Below, piece after piece: positions 1 through 8,357 of a stretch of DNA of 64,000 bases. Numbering within the stretch: the stretch's first letter is position 1; each line of letters opens with the position of its first letter. This DNA comes from an uncultured Chitinophagaceae bacterium (GTDB lineage Bacteria; Bacteroidota; Bacteroidia; Chitinophagales; Chitinophagaceae): the NCBI GenBank assembly GCA_937907395.1, contig CALCII010000013.1, positions 434,001 through 498,000 on the forward strand, read 5' to 3'. The notes under the pieces were generated by a model. That model saw nothing but the letters and a program-made list of their open reading frames with translations. It did not search any database and was not told the DNA's origin. A program made the translations under genes and the position numbers.

Positions 1-29
1 TAATTTGGTAGTCCTTAAAGCAAACAATT

Positions 30-818
30 ATGAATAAGAAAATTGCCATTATTGGTGGCGGAAACCTGGGCGTGGCGATTGCAGAAGGTTTGATTAAAAG
101 CGGTTTCAGTTTACCGGAGCATATCATTATTACCAAACGAAATATAAAAACACTTACAGAAATTGAACGCAAAGGTGTGCTTGTTTCTTCCAGCAACCAG
201 GAAGCAGTAAACTATGCCGATTTTATTATTCTGGCAATAAAGCCCTTCCAGATTAAGGAAGTGTTGTTAGGAATAAAAGAAGATCTCAATCCGGCCAAAC
301 ATATATTGGTGAGTGTGGTTACCGGTGTTATGATCAGTGATATGAAAGAATGGGTGGGCGATTCAATGCCAATTGTAAGGGCAATGCCCAATACTGCTAT
401 TGCTATACAGGAAAGTATGACCTGTATTTGTGCTGCAAACACTACACAGGATCAGTTAGACTATGTGCATGATTTGTTTTCACAATTGGGTCGTGTGGCA
501 TTGATTGAAGAAAAACTGATGGATGCATCTACTGTGTTAGGTGCATGTGGAATTGCGTTTGCACTACGTTACATACGTGCCAGTATCCAGGGTGGAATTG
601 AAATAGGCTTTGATGCCAAAACAGCCACTTTAATTGCAGCACAAACAGTGAATGGTGCTGCAGAATTACTCATTCAAAAAGGCACACACCCGGAAGCAGA
701 AATTGATAAAGTGACTACACCGAGGGGTTGTACAATAGCCGGACTGAATGAAATGGAGCACCGTGGCTTCAGTTCTTCACTCATCAGGGGAATTAAGGCG
801 AGTTACGATAGTATTTAA
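30..818 (+). CDS. proC: Pyrroline-5-carboxylate reductase
   Basis: Catalyses the last step of proline synthesis, NAD(P)H-dependent reduction of 1-pyrroline-5-carboxylate to proline, in the cytoplasm. The 262-residue product has the N-terminal Rossmann dinucleotide site (IIGGGNLG, about residues 7-14), the AIKP segment after the third strand, a VRAMPNT stretch and the C-terminal family signature around TPRGCTIAGL (about 230-239). Length is normal for ProC. The ATG at 30 places the Rossmann strand right at the N terminus. The barrel protein gene begins 6 bases after its stop, so the two may be co-transcribed. The promoter lies outside the window or in the first 29 bases, where no clear box is seen. 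Confidence 0.95.
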   Translation: MNKKIAIIGGGNLGVAIAEGLIKSGFSLPEHIIITKRNIKTLTEIERKGVLVSSSNQEAVNYADFIILAIKPFQIKEVLLGIKEDLNPAKHILVSVVTGVMISDMKEWVGDSMPIVRAMPNTAIAIQESMTCICAANTTQDQLDYVHDLFSQLGRVALIEEKLMDASTVLGACGIAFALRYIRASIQGGIEIGFDAKTATLIAAQTVNGAAELLIQKGTHPEAEIDKVTTPRGCTIAGLNEMEHRGFSSSLIRGIKASYDSI

Positions 819-824
819 GTTGAA

Positions 825-1913
825 ATGAAATTTACATTTCTGATATTGCTTGCTGTACATTTAATCCAATTCAAAACAGTTGCCCAGTCGAAAGATACAT
901 TCGCTGTTCAGTTGTATACAGAGACTTATGCCACAATCGTTGATAGTAAACCGCCTGCGGAACGCAGATCAGGATTTATATATAATTACCCCCGAGCAAA
1001 TTCTGCCGGCATCAACATTTCCTTAGCCCGGCTTTATTACCAAAAGTCTCATTTCCGTACAGCAGTTGGAATAATGGCAGGTGATTATCCCAAATTGAAC
1101 CTGGCTGCAGAACCCAAATCTATACGGAATCTGTACGAAGCAAGTGTAGGCTACCGGTTCACCCGAAGTGAAGAAGTATGGTTAGATGCCGGTGTATTAC
1201 CCTCGCATATTGGTTTGGAAACGGTAATTGGAAAAGATAACAACACGGCCACAAGAAGTATTACCGCCGATAACTCTCCATATTTTGAAACCGGACTGCG
1301 GTTGAGTTACCGCCCCAACAATCATTGGTATTTTGCCATGCTTGCTTTGAATGGCTGGCAAACGATTTCAACGCCTGCAGATCAGTTTGGAGCATCCTGG
1401 GGAGCACAGGTAACATACACACCCACAGCAAAAATTCTGATCAATAATAGTAGTTTCATCGGCAAGGTGTTTAATGGCACGAAATATATCACAAGGATGT
1501 ATTCCAATCTGTATTCTGTATTGAATCTTCATCCAAAATCAACCTTGATACTGGGTTGGGATTTTGGTTTGCAGGACGACCCTGTTGCTTCCAATAAAAT
1601 TATTCATTGGAATATGCTTCAGGGAGCATTTCAATATAAAATAAAACCCGGGGCATGGTCGGCCACCGCCCGTTTTGAACAAGTGCTGGATCCCCAGCGT
1701 ATTTTATATCAACCGGCTACTCCCGGATCGGCCTTTCACCTCAGCCATGCATCTGTAAATATCGATTGGACTCCTGTAAAACAATTTATGATCAGGGCAG
1801 AAATCAACTTGCAAAAATCGGCATCACCTGTTTTTATCAGCAATGGAAATCCCGGAAAAAAACAACTGGCTGGATTTCTCATCCTTTGTTACCAGTTTTT
1901 GTATAACCAGTAA
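825..1913 (+). CDS. Outer-membrane beta-barrel protein (porin-like)
   Basis: A 362-residue secreted protein with a signal peptide (hydrophobic residues 4-17, cleavage likely after VAQS near 21). The rest is alternating aromatic and polar segments typical of outer-membrane strands, and it ends in an aromatic-rich strand (CYQFLYNQ). The pattern resembles the Bacteroidota BBP2/OmpL-like putative porins (recognised by eye). Substrate unknown. It follows proC by 6 bases and may share its transcript; there is no sign that it acts in proline metabolism. Confidence 0.75.
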   Translation: MKFTFLILLAVHLIQFKTVAQSKDTFAVQLYTETYATIVDSKPPAERRSGFIYNYPRANSAGINISLARLYYQKSHFRTAVGIMAGDYPKLNLAAEPKSIRNLYEASVGYRFTRSEEVWLDAGVLPSHIGLETVIGKDNNTATRSITADNSPYFETGLRLSYRPNNHWYFAMLALNGWQTISTPADQFGASWGAQVTYTPTAKILINNSSFIGKVFNGTKYITRMYSNLYSVLNLHPKSTLILGWDFGLQDDPVASNKIIHWNMLQGAFQYKIKPGAWSATARFEQVLDPQRILYQPATPGSAFHLSHASVNIDWTPVKQFMIRAEINLQKSASPVFISNGNPGKKQLAGFLILCYQFLYNQ

Positions 1914-1975
1914 GCATTTTGTCTTTTCTTTTTCAAAAGTCCCCGACATCTTTTTTTTGAAAGAAAAAATCATCG

Positions 1976-1983
1976 TAGGTTTG
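1976..1983 (+). promoter_or_regulatory. Promoter -7 box for pyrG (TAGGTTTG)
   Basis: Matches the Bacteroidota -7 consensus TAnnTTTG exactly and is followed by C. It lies 65 bases before the pyrG start. A TTG at 1957-1959 lies 16 bases upstream, slightly short of the usual spacing, so the -33 part is uncertain. Confidence 0.5.
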
Positions 1984-2048
1984 CATGACCTCCACGATTA
2001 TTTTCTCTTTTTATTTATTGGACGGTCACCAACCGAAAATCAGATAAC

Positions 2049-3698
2049 ATGGCCAAGTACATTTTTGTTACCGGAGGTGTAACGTCTTCATTAGGAAAAG
2101 GAATTATTGCAGCATCACTAGCGAAGCTGTTGCAGGCAAGAGGGTTTAAAGTTACCATCCAGAAATTTGATCCCTACATCAATGTAGATCCGGGTACCCT
2201 TAATCCATACGAACATGGCGAATGTTATGTAACCGATGATGGTGCAGAGACGGATCTGGATCTGGGGCATTATGAACGCTTTCTCAATATTCATACTTCG
2301 CAATCAAATAATGTTACAACCGGCCGTATCTATCAAACAGTTATTAATAAAGAAAGGGAAGGAGCTTATCTCGGAAAAACGGTTCAGGTGATCCCGCATA
2401 TAACGGATGAGATTAAACGAAGAATGTTGTTGCTGGGTAAAGAAGGGAATTTTGATATTGTAATCACAGAAATCGGCGGAACAGTAGGTGATATTGAATC
2501 ACTTCCTTTTGTAGAAGCAGTAAGGCAAATTCAATGGGAATTGCCGGAAGAGGATTGCCTGGTAGTGCACCTCACCTTAATACCTTATCTCAAAGCAGCC
2601 AAAGAATTAAAGACCAAGCCCACACAGCACAGTGTTAAGTTGTTGAGCCAGGAAGGCGTTCATCCGGATATTATTGTTTGTCGTACCGAACGTCCGCTCA
2701 GCAGCGAACTCAGGCGGAAGATTGCTTTATTCTGTAACGTAAAACAGGAAGCAGTAATTGAAGCTGCCGATGCAGGGACCATTTATGAAGTGCCATTGAT
2801 CATGTTGAAGGAGAAACTGGATGTGATTTGTTTGAAGAAGTTGAATGTGACTATTTTCCCTGAAGCTGATCTGGAAAAATGGAAACTGTTTCTTGACAAA
2901 CTGAAATATCCCAAAAGCCAGGTGAACATCGGGCTTATTGGAAAATATATTGAACTGCAGGATGCTTACAAATCTATCCTGGAAAGTTTTATTCATGCAG
3001 GTGCCATGAATGAATGTAAAGTGAATGTGGTGAATGTACACAGTGAATTTATCAATGACCAGAATGTTGCAGAAAAACTTAGTGGTTTAGATGGGTTACT
3101 GGTGGCACCCGGTTTTGGAAACAGGGGAATTGAAGGTAAAATTGTAGCTATTAAATATGCAAGAGAAAACAAGCTTCCTTTCTTTGGAATTTGTTTGGGT
3201 ATGCAAATGGCCTGTGTGGAATTTGCCAGGAATGTACTGGGATTAAAAGATGCACATTCATTTGAAATGAATCCGGAAACAACTGATCCGGTGATTGATC
3301 TGATGGAAGAGCAAAAGAAAATCACTAATATGGGCGGTACAATGCGTTTGGGTGCTTACCCCTGCGACATCACCAGTGGTTCTCTGGCGCACAAAATTTA
3401 TGGAAGCACACATATCAGTGAACGCCATCGTCATCGTTACGAGTTCAACAACAAATACCTGGCAGCATTTGATGAAGCAGGCATGGTTGCCAGTGGAAAA
3501 AACCCGGATACCGGATTGGTGGAAATTGTAGAAAATACGAAACATCCTTTCTTCATAGGTGTACAGTTTCATCCTGAACTAAAGAGCACGGTAGAGAGCC
3601 CGGCTCCCTTATTTGTACATTTTATAGCTGCCGCTAAGGAATATTCAGAAAAGCAACAGTTTGCTAAGGACCCTCTGTTGCAAAGCGAAGTAATGTGA
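2049..3698 (+). CDS. pyrG: CTP synthase (glutamine-hydrolysing)
   Basis: Makes CTP from UTP, ATP and glutamine. The 549-residue protein has the N-terminal synthetase domain beginning KYIFVTGGVTSSLGKG (P-loop-like, about 3-18), the FDPYINVDPGT motif, the EIGGTVGDIES motif, and a C-terminal class I glutaminase domain. The nucleophile Cys382 sits in FFGICLGMQ, and the catalytic His508/Glu510 pair in VQFHPEL. Length is typical (about 535-550). It has its own promoter box upstream and ends convergent with the DUF4407 gene, separated by an inverted repeat. Confidence 0.98.
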   Translation: MAKYIFVTGGVTSSLGKGIIAASLAKLLQARGFKVTIQKFDPYINVDPGTLNPYEHGECYVTDDGAETDLDLGHYERFLNIHTSQSNNVTTGRIYQTVINKEREGAYLGKTVQVIPHITDEIKRRMLLLGKEGNFDIVITEIGGTVGDIESLPFVEAVRQIQWELPEEDCLVVHLTLIPYLKAAKELKTKPTQHSVKLLSQEGVHPDIIVCRTERPLSSELRRKIALFCNVKQEAVIEAADAGTIYEVPLIMLKEKLDVICLKKLNVTIFPEADLEKWKLFLDKLKYPKSQVNIGLIGKYIELQDAYKSILESFIHAGAMNECKVNVVNVHSEFINDQNVAEKLSGLDGLLVAPGFGNRGIEGKIVAIKYARENKLPFFGICLGMQMACVEFARNVLGLKDAHSFEMNPETTDPVIDLMEEQKKITNMGGTMRLGAYPCDITSGSLAHKIYGSTHISERHRHRYEFNNKYLAAFDEAGMVASGKNPDTGLVEIVENTKHPFFIGVQFHPELKSTVESPAPLFVHFIAAAKEYSEKQQFAKDPLLQSEVM

Positions 3699-3750
3699 GG
3701 TTGGTTCAAATTGAAGGGTAAACTATCAGGTAATTAATAATAGAATTCCG

Positions 3751-3783
3751 AATATCAAGTGGCTTACAATTCCACTTGATATT
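3751..3783. terminator. Inverted repeat between convergent pyrG and DUF4407 genes
   Basis: A perfect 12-base-pair stem (AATATCAAGTGG / CCACTTGATATT) with a 9-base loop, placed between two converging genes. No strong T run follows on either strand, so it may act as a processing or bidirectional termination hairpin rather than a classical intrinsic terminator. Confidence 0.6.
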
Positions 3784-3811
3784 GGCATGCGTGTTTCATA
3801 TCATTCAAGAA

Positions 3812-5008
3812 TCAGTTCTCCGGTCTTGCCAGCATTTCTTTTTTTATTTTTTCCCAGAATCCCTGGACCTGTTCGTCGTGTTGGCGCCAGTCTTTTCCAA
3901 AGTGGTGGAGTTTGCTTTTTTGTTCGTCTTTCTGCATCCTGAAAAAGGCTTCCATCGTTTCAGTATCTTGTTCCATTGCCAGTTTATTATACAAACGTTT
4001 CATTTGTTTTTCATAATCAACTGTTTCAGCCGCCATTATTTTTTCCAGTTGTTCTCTTTGTTTTACTTTTTCATCATAGGCCCCCGCTGGTAACATTGTT
4101 TTTGCAATTACCGGCATCAGTTCTATAAGCATCAGAATGAGTAGAATGAGATAATAGCGTGATAGTAAGGCGCCGTTTTTCTTCAACAGGTTATTCATTG
4201 CTTCAATACGTGTGAGAAACCCGGTGTTCAGGTATTGAATAAATTCGGTTTCCTGATTTTTAATGTTGGTTTCAATCTGCCCCAATTCTTCATCAATGGC
4301 AGAAATGCGTTGCTGGTGTTTATTTTGAAGTGCTTTGTATTCTTCATCCAGTTTCTGGTATTCATTTCGTTTGGCTAATGCGATATCTTTCAAACCTACT
4401 TTTCCGGTTCCACCACTTCCATCAGCTTCAGCAATAAAACGATCACGTGCTGCTGTAACAAGATTTAAACGGGAAGTAAGTTCATTTTGAAGTGCCGTTT
4501 TTTCTTTCGTCAATTCATCCTTTCTTGATTTATAAAGAACTTCCAGTTCTGTTCGTTTCGTCAGTTTTCTTTTCTCATTGTCCAGCGATACCTGCATTTT
4601 AATTTCTTTGTCAAACATATAAAGAATGGCCGGTTGTGCCATAAATGTACCGATGGTAAGTGCCAGTGCTCCTCTGAACAAAAGCGGGGCAAATTTCCGT
4701 TTGTTGAACTGGTTGATGCCTTTGATCAGGGCCCGGTCGATCGTGAGGATAATAAATCCCATAAACACACCGCTGGCAACATAAAGCGGCATGCTGTCAA
4801 CTATTGTAGAGAAAAAGTAGGTCCAGGCAAGGGTTGCAAACAGCCAGGTACCAAGCACGGTAAGTCCGATGATGCGGTAACGGTTTCGATCTACAATACA
4901 ATCTTTTATCAGTTCTTTTTCGGCCGTTGCCAGCCACCAAAGCAATTCATCGGCCTGGGTAGGGGTATACGCATCTGATGCGTACATGGGAGTTGTTGTT
5001 TGACTCAT
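3812..5008 (-). CDS. DUF4407 domain membrane protein
   Basis: A 398-residue inner-membrane protein of the DUF4407 family (recognised by layout), function unknown. It has three membrane segments near residues 46-66, 75-91 and 108-130, then a long charged coiled-coil region (about 133-265), a fourth membrane segment (about 284-304) and a charged C-terminal tail. The ATG at 5008 (MSQTTTPMYA) was chosen because the 41 codons upstream are low-complexity and unlike a protein start. It is convergent with pyrG and divergent from yidC. The coiled coil lies between membrane segments, so it probably forms one large loop. Confidence 0.8.
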   Translation of the reverse strand: MSQTTTPMYASDAYTPTQADELLWWLATAEKELIKDCIVDRNRYRIIGLTVLGTWLFATLAWTYFFSTIVDSMPLYVASGVFMGFIILTIDRALIKGINQFNKRKFAPLLFRGALALTIGTFMAQPAILYMFDKEIKMQVSLDNEKRKLTKRTELEVLYKSRKDELTKEKTALQNELTSRLNLVTAARDRFIAEADGSGGTGKVGLKDIALAKRNEYQKLDEEYKALQNKHQQRISAIDEELGQIETNIKNQETEFIQYLNTGFLTRIEAMNNLLKKNGALLSRYYLILLILMLIELMPVIAKTMLPAGAYDEKVKQREQLEKIMAAETVDYEKQMKRLYNKLAMEQDTETMEAFFRMQKDEQKSKLHHFGKDWRQHDEQVQGFWEKIKKEMLARPEN

Positions 5009-5179
5009 ATATACACTGGTTAAATGGTTAGGCGTGGTTAAAGCCGGGGAATTGTGGTTGGAACAGTAAAGAAACGGCTGTTTCGGGGCCTTATTGCAAA
5101 AGAAATGATAAAAGGCCAAAGCCGGTGGCAAGGAGCCGAATGTGCTTCTTTAAACAGCGGCGCTTTCCCTCCGTTTACC

Positions 5180-5187
5180 TACCTTTG
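5180..5187 (+). promoter_or_regulatory. Promoter -7 box for yidC (TACCTTTG)
   Basis: Exact TAnnTTTG match followed by C, 18 bases before the yidC ATG. No clear TTG is found at the -33 distance. The remaining divergent gap (5009-5179) shows no other feature. Confidence 0.6.
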
Positions 5188-5205
5188 CCCCTCAATTTTT
5201 GACTC

Positions 5206-7050
5206 ATGAATTTTGACAGGAATACAGTCATTGGTTTTGTGCTCTTAATGCTGCTTTTGTTTGGCTATATTTTCTTTACCAACAAACAGCAAACAGCCCT
5301 GATGAAAGAAAAGCAACATGTGGCCGATTCAATTGCCCGTGTTCAGGCAGCAAAGAAAAAAATAGCAGACTCTGTTGTTGCAAAAAAAGATACAGTAAGG
5401 CTTGATACTGCCCAACAAACTGTAACAGGATTTTCAACCGGTGGTGCCGAACAACTTACTGTTGTTGAGAATGATGTAATGAAAGTAACGTTCACCAGTA
5501 AGGGTGGATATCCAAAGTCGGTTGAATTGAAAAAATACAATCGTTTCGATGGGAAACCGGTAGTGCTGGGTGGCGAAGGGCACCTGATTGCATATAATAT
5601 TAATACAGGGGCTAACCAGACAGCCAATACCTCCCAGTTGAATTTTGTGGCGGCTCCAGTAACTCAAAAAGGAAATGACCAGGTAATCCGTTTTCAATTG
5701 AACGGACCTGCAGGTGAAGCGATTGAACATATTTTCACTATCAGTAAGGATGATTATATGATCAACTGGGAATTGAAGCTGAATGGGGCCGGACAGCTTT
5801 TAACCCAGGGGTTGCTGAACATCAACTGGGATATCGTAGCTCATCAACAGGAAAAGGACCTGAAGTATGAAAAGGGCCAGAGTAATATCGGTTATGTGGA
5901 AAATGGCGATTATGAATTTCATGCGGCTGCCAATGGCGACAATGAAAAGTTTGGCGATAAAACGCAATGGCTGGGAATGAAGCAACAGTTCTTCAACACA
6001 ACGTTGATTGCTCCCAATAAATTTTCTTATGCAGAAACACAATGGACCGTTCCTTCGGCCGATGCAGATTCTTTGCAGCATGTAATGGAAGTAAAAAGCT
6101 TGCTTCGGTTCAACCTGGCAGGTGCTGTTTCTGCATCTGTTCCGTTACAAATGTTTTACGGTCCCAATGACTATCATATTCTGAAGAAGTATGACAATCA
6201 GCTGCAAAACCATGTGCAGCTGGGTTATGGCATATTTGCTTTTGTAAAATACATCAACCGTTTTGTGGTGATGCCTGTTTTCGATTTCTTCAGTAAACAT
6301 ATTGCCAGCTATGGTATTGTTATTTTGCTGCTTACTTTCTTTATCCGTTTGATCATTTCTCCACTTACCTATTCCAGCTATCTCAGTGGAGCAAAAATGA
6401 AAGTGCTGAAGCCGGAAATTGAAGAGTTGAAGAAGAAGTTTGGCGGCGACCAGCAAGCCATGAGCATGGAGCAAATGAAGCTCTTCCGCCAGGCAGGTGT
6501 AAATCCTTTAGGCGGCTGTATACCGGCGCTTCTTCAAATCCCGATCTTCTTTGCATTGTATAGTTTCTTTAACTCGAATATTGGTTTGCGTGGCGTTGAA
6601 TTCCTGTGGGCAAAAGATCTGTCGGCTTACGATAGCATCTGGAACCTGCCGTTTTCAATCCCGGCATATGGAGCACATGTGAGCTTGTTTACCATTACAG
6701 CTACAGCAACAAGCTTCCTGATCTCTATTTATAATACCCAGATGACCCCTCAGCAGGATAATCCCATATTCAAATACATGATCTATGTATTTCCGCTGAT
6801 GTTGTTGTTTATTTTTAACAGTTTACCATCGGGTCTCACATGGTATTATACCGTTTCCAACCTTGTTACGTTAGGATTGCAGTTGGTGATCCAGAAAGTG
6901 ATTATTAACGAGGATAAGATTCATGCTAAAATGCAGGAAAACAAAAAGAAACCGGTTACAAAATCGAAGTGGCAGGAGAAGCTGGAGCAAGTGCAGAAGA
7001 GTAATGAGCGTTTACAGGAGCTTCAGAAGAAATCACAACCCAAAAAATAA
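5206..7050 (+). CDS. yidC: Membrane protein insertase YidC
   Basis: Inserts and folds inner-membrane proteins, alone or with SecYEG. The 614-residue protein has an N-terminal membrane anchor (about 7-25), a large periplasmic beta-sandwich domain (about 60-340) and the conserved 60-kDa inner-membrane core. In that core, transmembrane segments surround ASYGIVILLLTFFIRLI and GGCIPALLQIPIFFALY. A basic, Lys/Gln-rich C-terminal tail (about 575-614) could contact ribosomes. This is the Gram-negative long form with periplasmic domain. It has its own promoter and is followed by a strong terminator. Confidence 0.97.
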   Translation: MNFDRNTVIGFVLLMLLLFGYIFFTNKQQTALMKEKQHVADSIARVQAAKKKIADSVVAKKDTVRLDTAQQTVTGFSTGGAEQLTVVENDVMKVTFTSKGGYPKSVELKKYNRFDGKPVVLGGEGHLIAYNINTGANQTANTSQLNFVAAPVTQKGNDQVIRFQLNGPAGEAIEHIFTISKDDYMINWELKLNGAGQLLTQGLLNINWDIVAHQQEKDLKYEKGQSNIGYVENGDYEFHAAANGDNEKFGDKTQWLGMKQQFFNTTLIAPNKFSYAETQWTVPSADADSLQHVMEVKSLLRFNLAGAVSASVPLQMFYGPNDYHILKKYDNQLQNHVQLGYGIFAFVKYINRFVVMPVFDFFSKHIASYGIVILLLTFFIRLIISPLTYSSYLSGAKMKVLKPEIEELKKKFGGDQQAMSMEQMKLFRQAGVNPLGGCIPALLQIPIFFALYSFFNSNIGLRGVEFLWAKDLSAYDSIWNLPFSIPAYGAHVSLFTITATATSFLISIYNTQMTPQQDNPIFKYMIYVFPLMLLFIFNSLPSGLTWYYTVSNLVTLGLQLVIQKVIINEDKIHAKMQENKKKPVTKSKWQEKLEQVQKSNERLQELQKKSQPKK

Positions 7051-7056
7051 AATGTT

Positions 7057-7087
7057 AAAGCCCGGTTACTTCAGCCGGGCTTTTTTT
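7057..7087 (+). terminator. Intrinsic terminator after yidC
   Basis: Nine-base-pair GC-rich stem (AAAGCCCGG / CCGGGCTTT) with a 9-base loop, followed directly by a T run. Confidence 0.9.
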
Positions 7088-7098
7088 ATGATTTTACA

Positions 7099-7130
7099 TT
7101 GCAACCCGGCATGATATTTTTATATCTTTA
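7099..7130 (+). promoter_or_regulatory. Probable promoter of the 7152 gene
   Basis: TTG at 7099-7101 and TATCTTTA at 7123-7130 are 21 bases apart. The -7 box differs from TAnnTTTG only in the last base. It lies 21 bases before the ATG. Confidence 0.4.
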
Positions 7131-7151
7131 ACCTGAAACCAGGAAGGTAAA

Positions 7152-7820
7152 ATGAAAAAACTTTTTGTAATAGCAGGGTTGATTGTATCAATGGTTCTGA
7201 GCAAAGAAACCAGGGCTCAGAAAATATACAATGACGGGACTGTCACGTATAATATTATGGTTTCTACCGGTACAAATGAAGCAAAAGCTGCCGATTTACT
7301 GGATGGAGCAACGCAGAAAATTATTTTCAAAGGATCACAAACACGTTCCGAGTTAAAAAGTATTCTTGGTACCACCATCACTTTACATGACGCAAAGAGT
7401 GGTGCTGCTGTCATTGTAAATGAATATGGTGATCAGAAAATCCTGATACGCCTGACAAAAGAAAATTTTGAAGACCGTAATAATAAATACCAGGGGATCA
7501 AGTATGAACTGAAAAATGATACGAAAGTGATACTGGGATATAATTGTAAACTGGCAGTAGCAACGTTGAAAGACGGGTCATCTTTTAAAGTGTATTATAC
7601 TACTGATATCGCATTTCAGAATAAAGATTACGGTATGCAGTTTCAATCCTTACCCGGGTTTCCGTTAGAGTACGAATCTGAATTGGGTAAGATGAAAGTT
7701 ACTTATATCGCCGATAAAATAAGTTTTGATCCTGTTGCTGCAGCATTGTTTGATCTTCCTAAAACAGGTTACCGGGAAATGACATATGATGAAGTGAAAA
7801 AAGCACAAGGAAAGAATTAA
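7152..7820 (+). CDS. Secreted protein, GLPGLI/DUF4412-like
   Basis: A 222-residue exported protein with a signal peptide (residues 1-22, ending in TRAQ). The body has beta-rich segments. A central region around residue 130 (TKVILGYNCKLAVATLKDG, then VYYTTDI) and the SLPGFPLEYES stretch near 175 resemble the Bacteroidota GLPGLI/DUF4412 families of periplasmic or outer-membrane-associated proteins, in which metal chelation or folding roles have been guessed but not shown. It stands alone between a terminator and a bidirectional hairpin. The family assignment is by eye and could be wrong; the exported status is firm. Confidence 0.7.
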   Translation: MKKLFVIAGLIVSMVLSKETRAQKIYNDGTVTYNIMVSTGTNEAKAADLLDGATQKIIFKGSQTRSELKSILGTTITLHDAKSGAAVIVNEYGDQKILIRLTKENFEDRNNKYQGIKYELKNDTKVILGYNCKLAVATLKDGSSFKVYYTTDIAFQNKDYGMQFQSLPGFPLEYESELGKMKVTYIADKISFDPVAAALFDLPKTGYREMTYDEVKKAQGKN

Positions 7821-7850
7821 AAAAAAGACCTCAATTTGAGGTCTTTTTTT
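7821..7850. terminator. Bidirectional terminator
   Basis: A long A-to-T symmetric hairpin (AAAAAAGACCTCA / TGAGGTCTTTTTT, 3-base loop) between the converging 7152 gene and the small minus-strand gene. It has a T run on both strands. Confidence 0.9.
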
Positions 7851-8209
7851 TAGCGCATTTCTTTAACAGGTGTTTTGAACCGATGCATGATTGATTTGGG
7901 TTTGCATGGCAAAACATATAAAGTGTTTCCTTTCTGGAAACGTACTGTGTTGTTATTATAAACAAGTTCGTTGGGTCTTGTGTTCACAAAGCTTAACCCC
8001 CCTTTAAACTGGTAGCCATTTTTAAAAGAAAGAGGAGAACTGCTTTTCAGGTTCAGGCTGGTGAGTACTGTTTTATTAGAATCTTTTTTCTTGCCGCCGC
8101 CGGAGTTAGAAGTGGCCGACATAGCTATGTTAGCAACAACAAAGCAGCACAAAATCAACAGGCTGTTTCGTAAAGTATGTTTTTTTGTAAGCATTGTTTC
8201 GGTGTTCAT
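7850..8209 (-). CDS. Small secreted protein of unknown function
   Basis: About 119 residues with an N-terminal signal peptide (LLILCCFVVANIAMSA), then a Gly/Lys/Ser linker (SGGGKKKDSN) and a short beta-rich tail; I do not recognise it. The stop codon overlaps the end of the T run of the bidirectional terminator. Two starts are possible: ATG 8209, only 6 bases from a -7 box, or ATG 8194, which leaves a short leader and begins just before the signal peptide. A TTG at 8218 lies inside the promoter box and is rejected. Confidence 0.6.
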   Translation of the reverse strand: MNTETMLTKKHTLRNSLLILCCFVVANIAMSATSNSGGGKKKDSNKTVLTSLNLKSSSPLSFKNGYQFKGGLSFVNTRPNELVYNNNTVRFQKGNTLYVLPCKPKSIMHRFKTPVKEMR

Positions 8210-8215
8210 GTTAAA

Positions 8216-8223
8216 CAAATTTA
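8216..8223 (-). promoter_or_regulatory. Promoter -7 box (TAAATTTG) for the small secreted protein
   Basis: Exact TAnnTTTG on the minus strand just upstream of ATG 8209 and 21 bases upstream of ATG 8194. No -33 TTG at the expected distance. The rest of the divergent gap up to 8357 shows nothing clear. Confidence 0.45.
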
Positions 8224-8357
8224 AATAGTATTATCGGGCTCACAGTAACCACTTGTCATATTTTTCTCATATTATTAACGTCTGTTGATAACTAAATGTT
8301 ACATGGATATTGTAATTTTTCTTGAAATGAGGGTATCTTACATAAACCCCGAACCAC

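Noticed and set aside
1914..1975. Imperfect A/T-rich hairpin after the barrel gene (TTTTCTTTTTCAAAAG against TTTTTTGAAAGAAAAA-like)
   Set aside because: Pairing is patchy and low-complexity; not enough to call a terminator.
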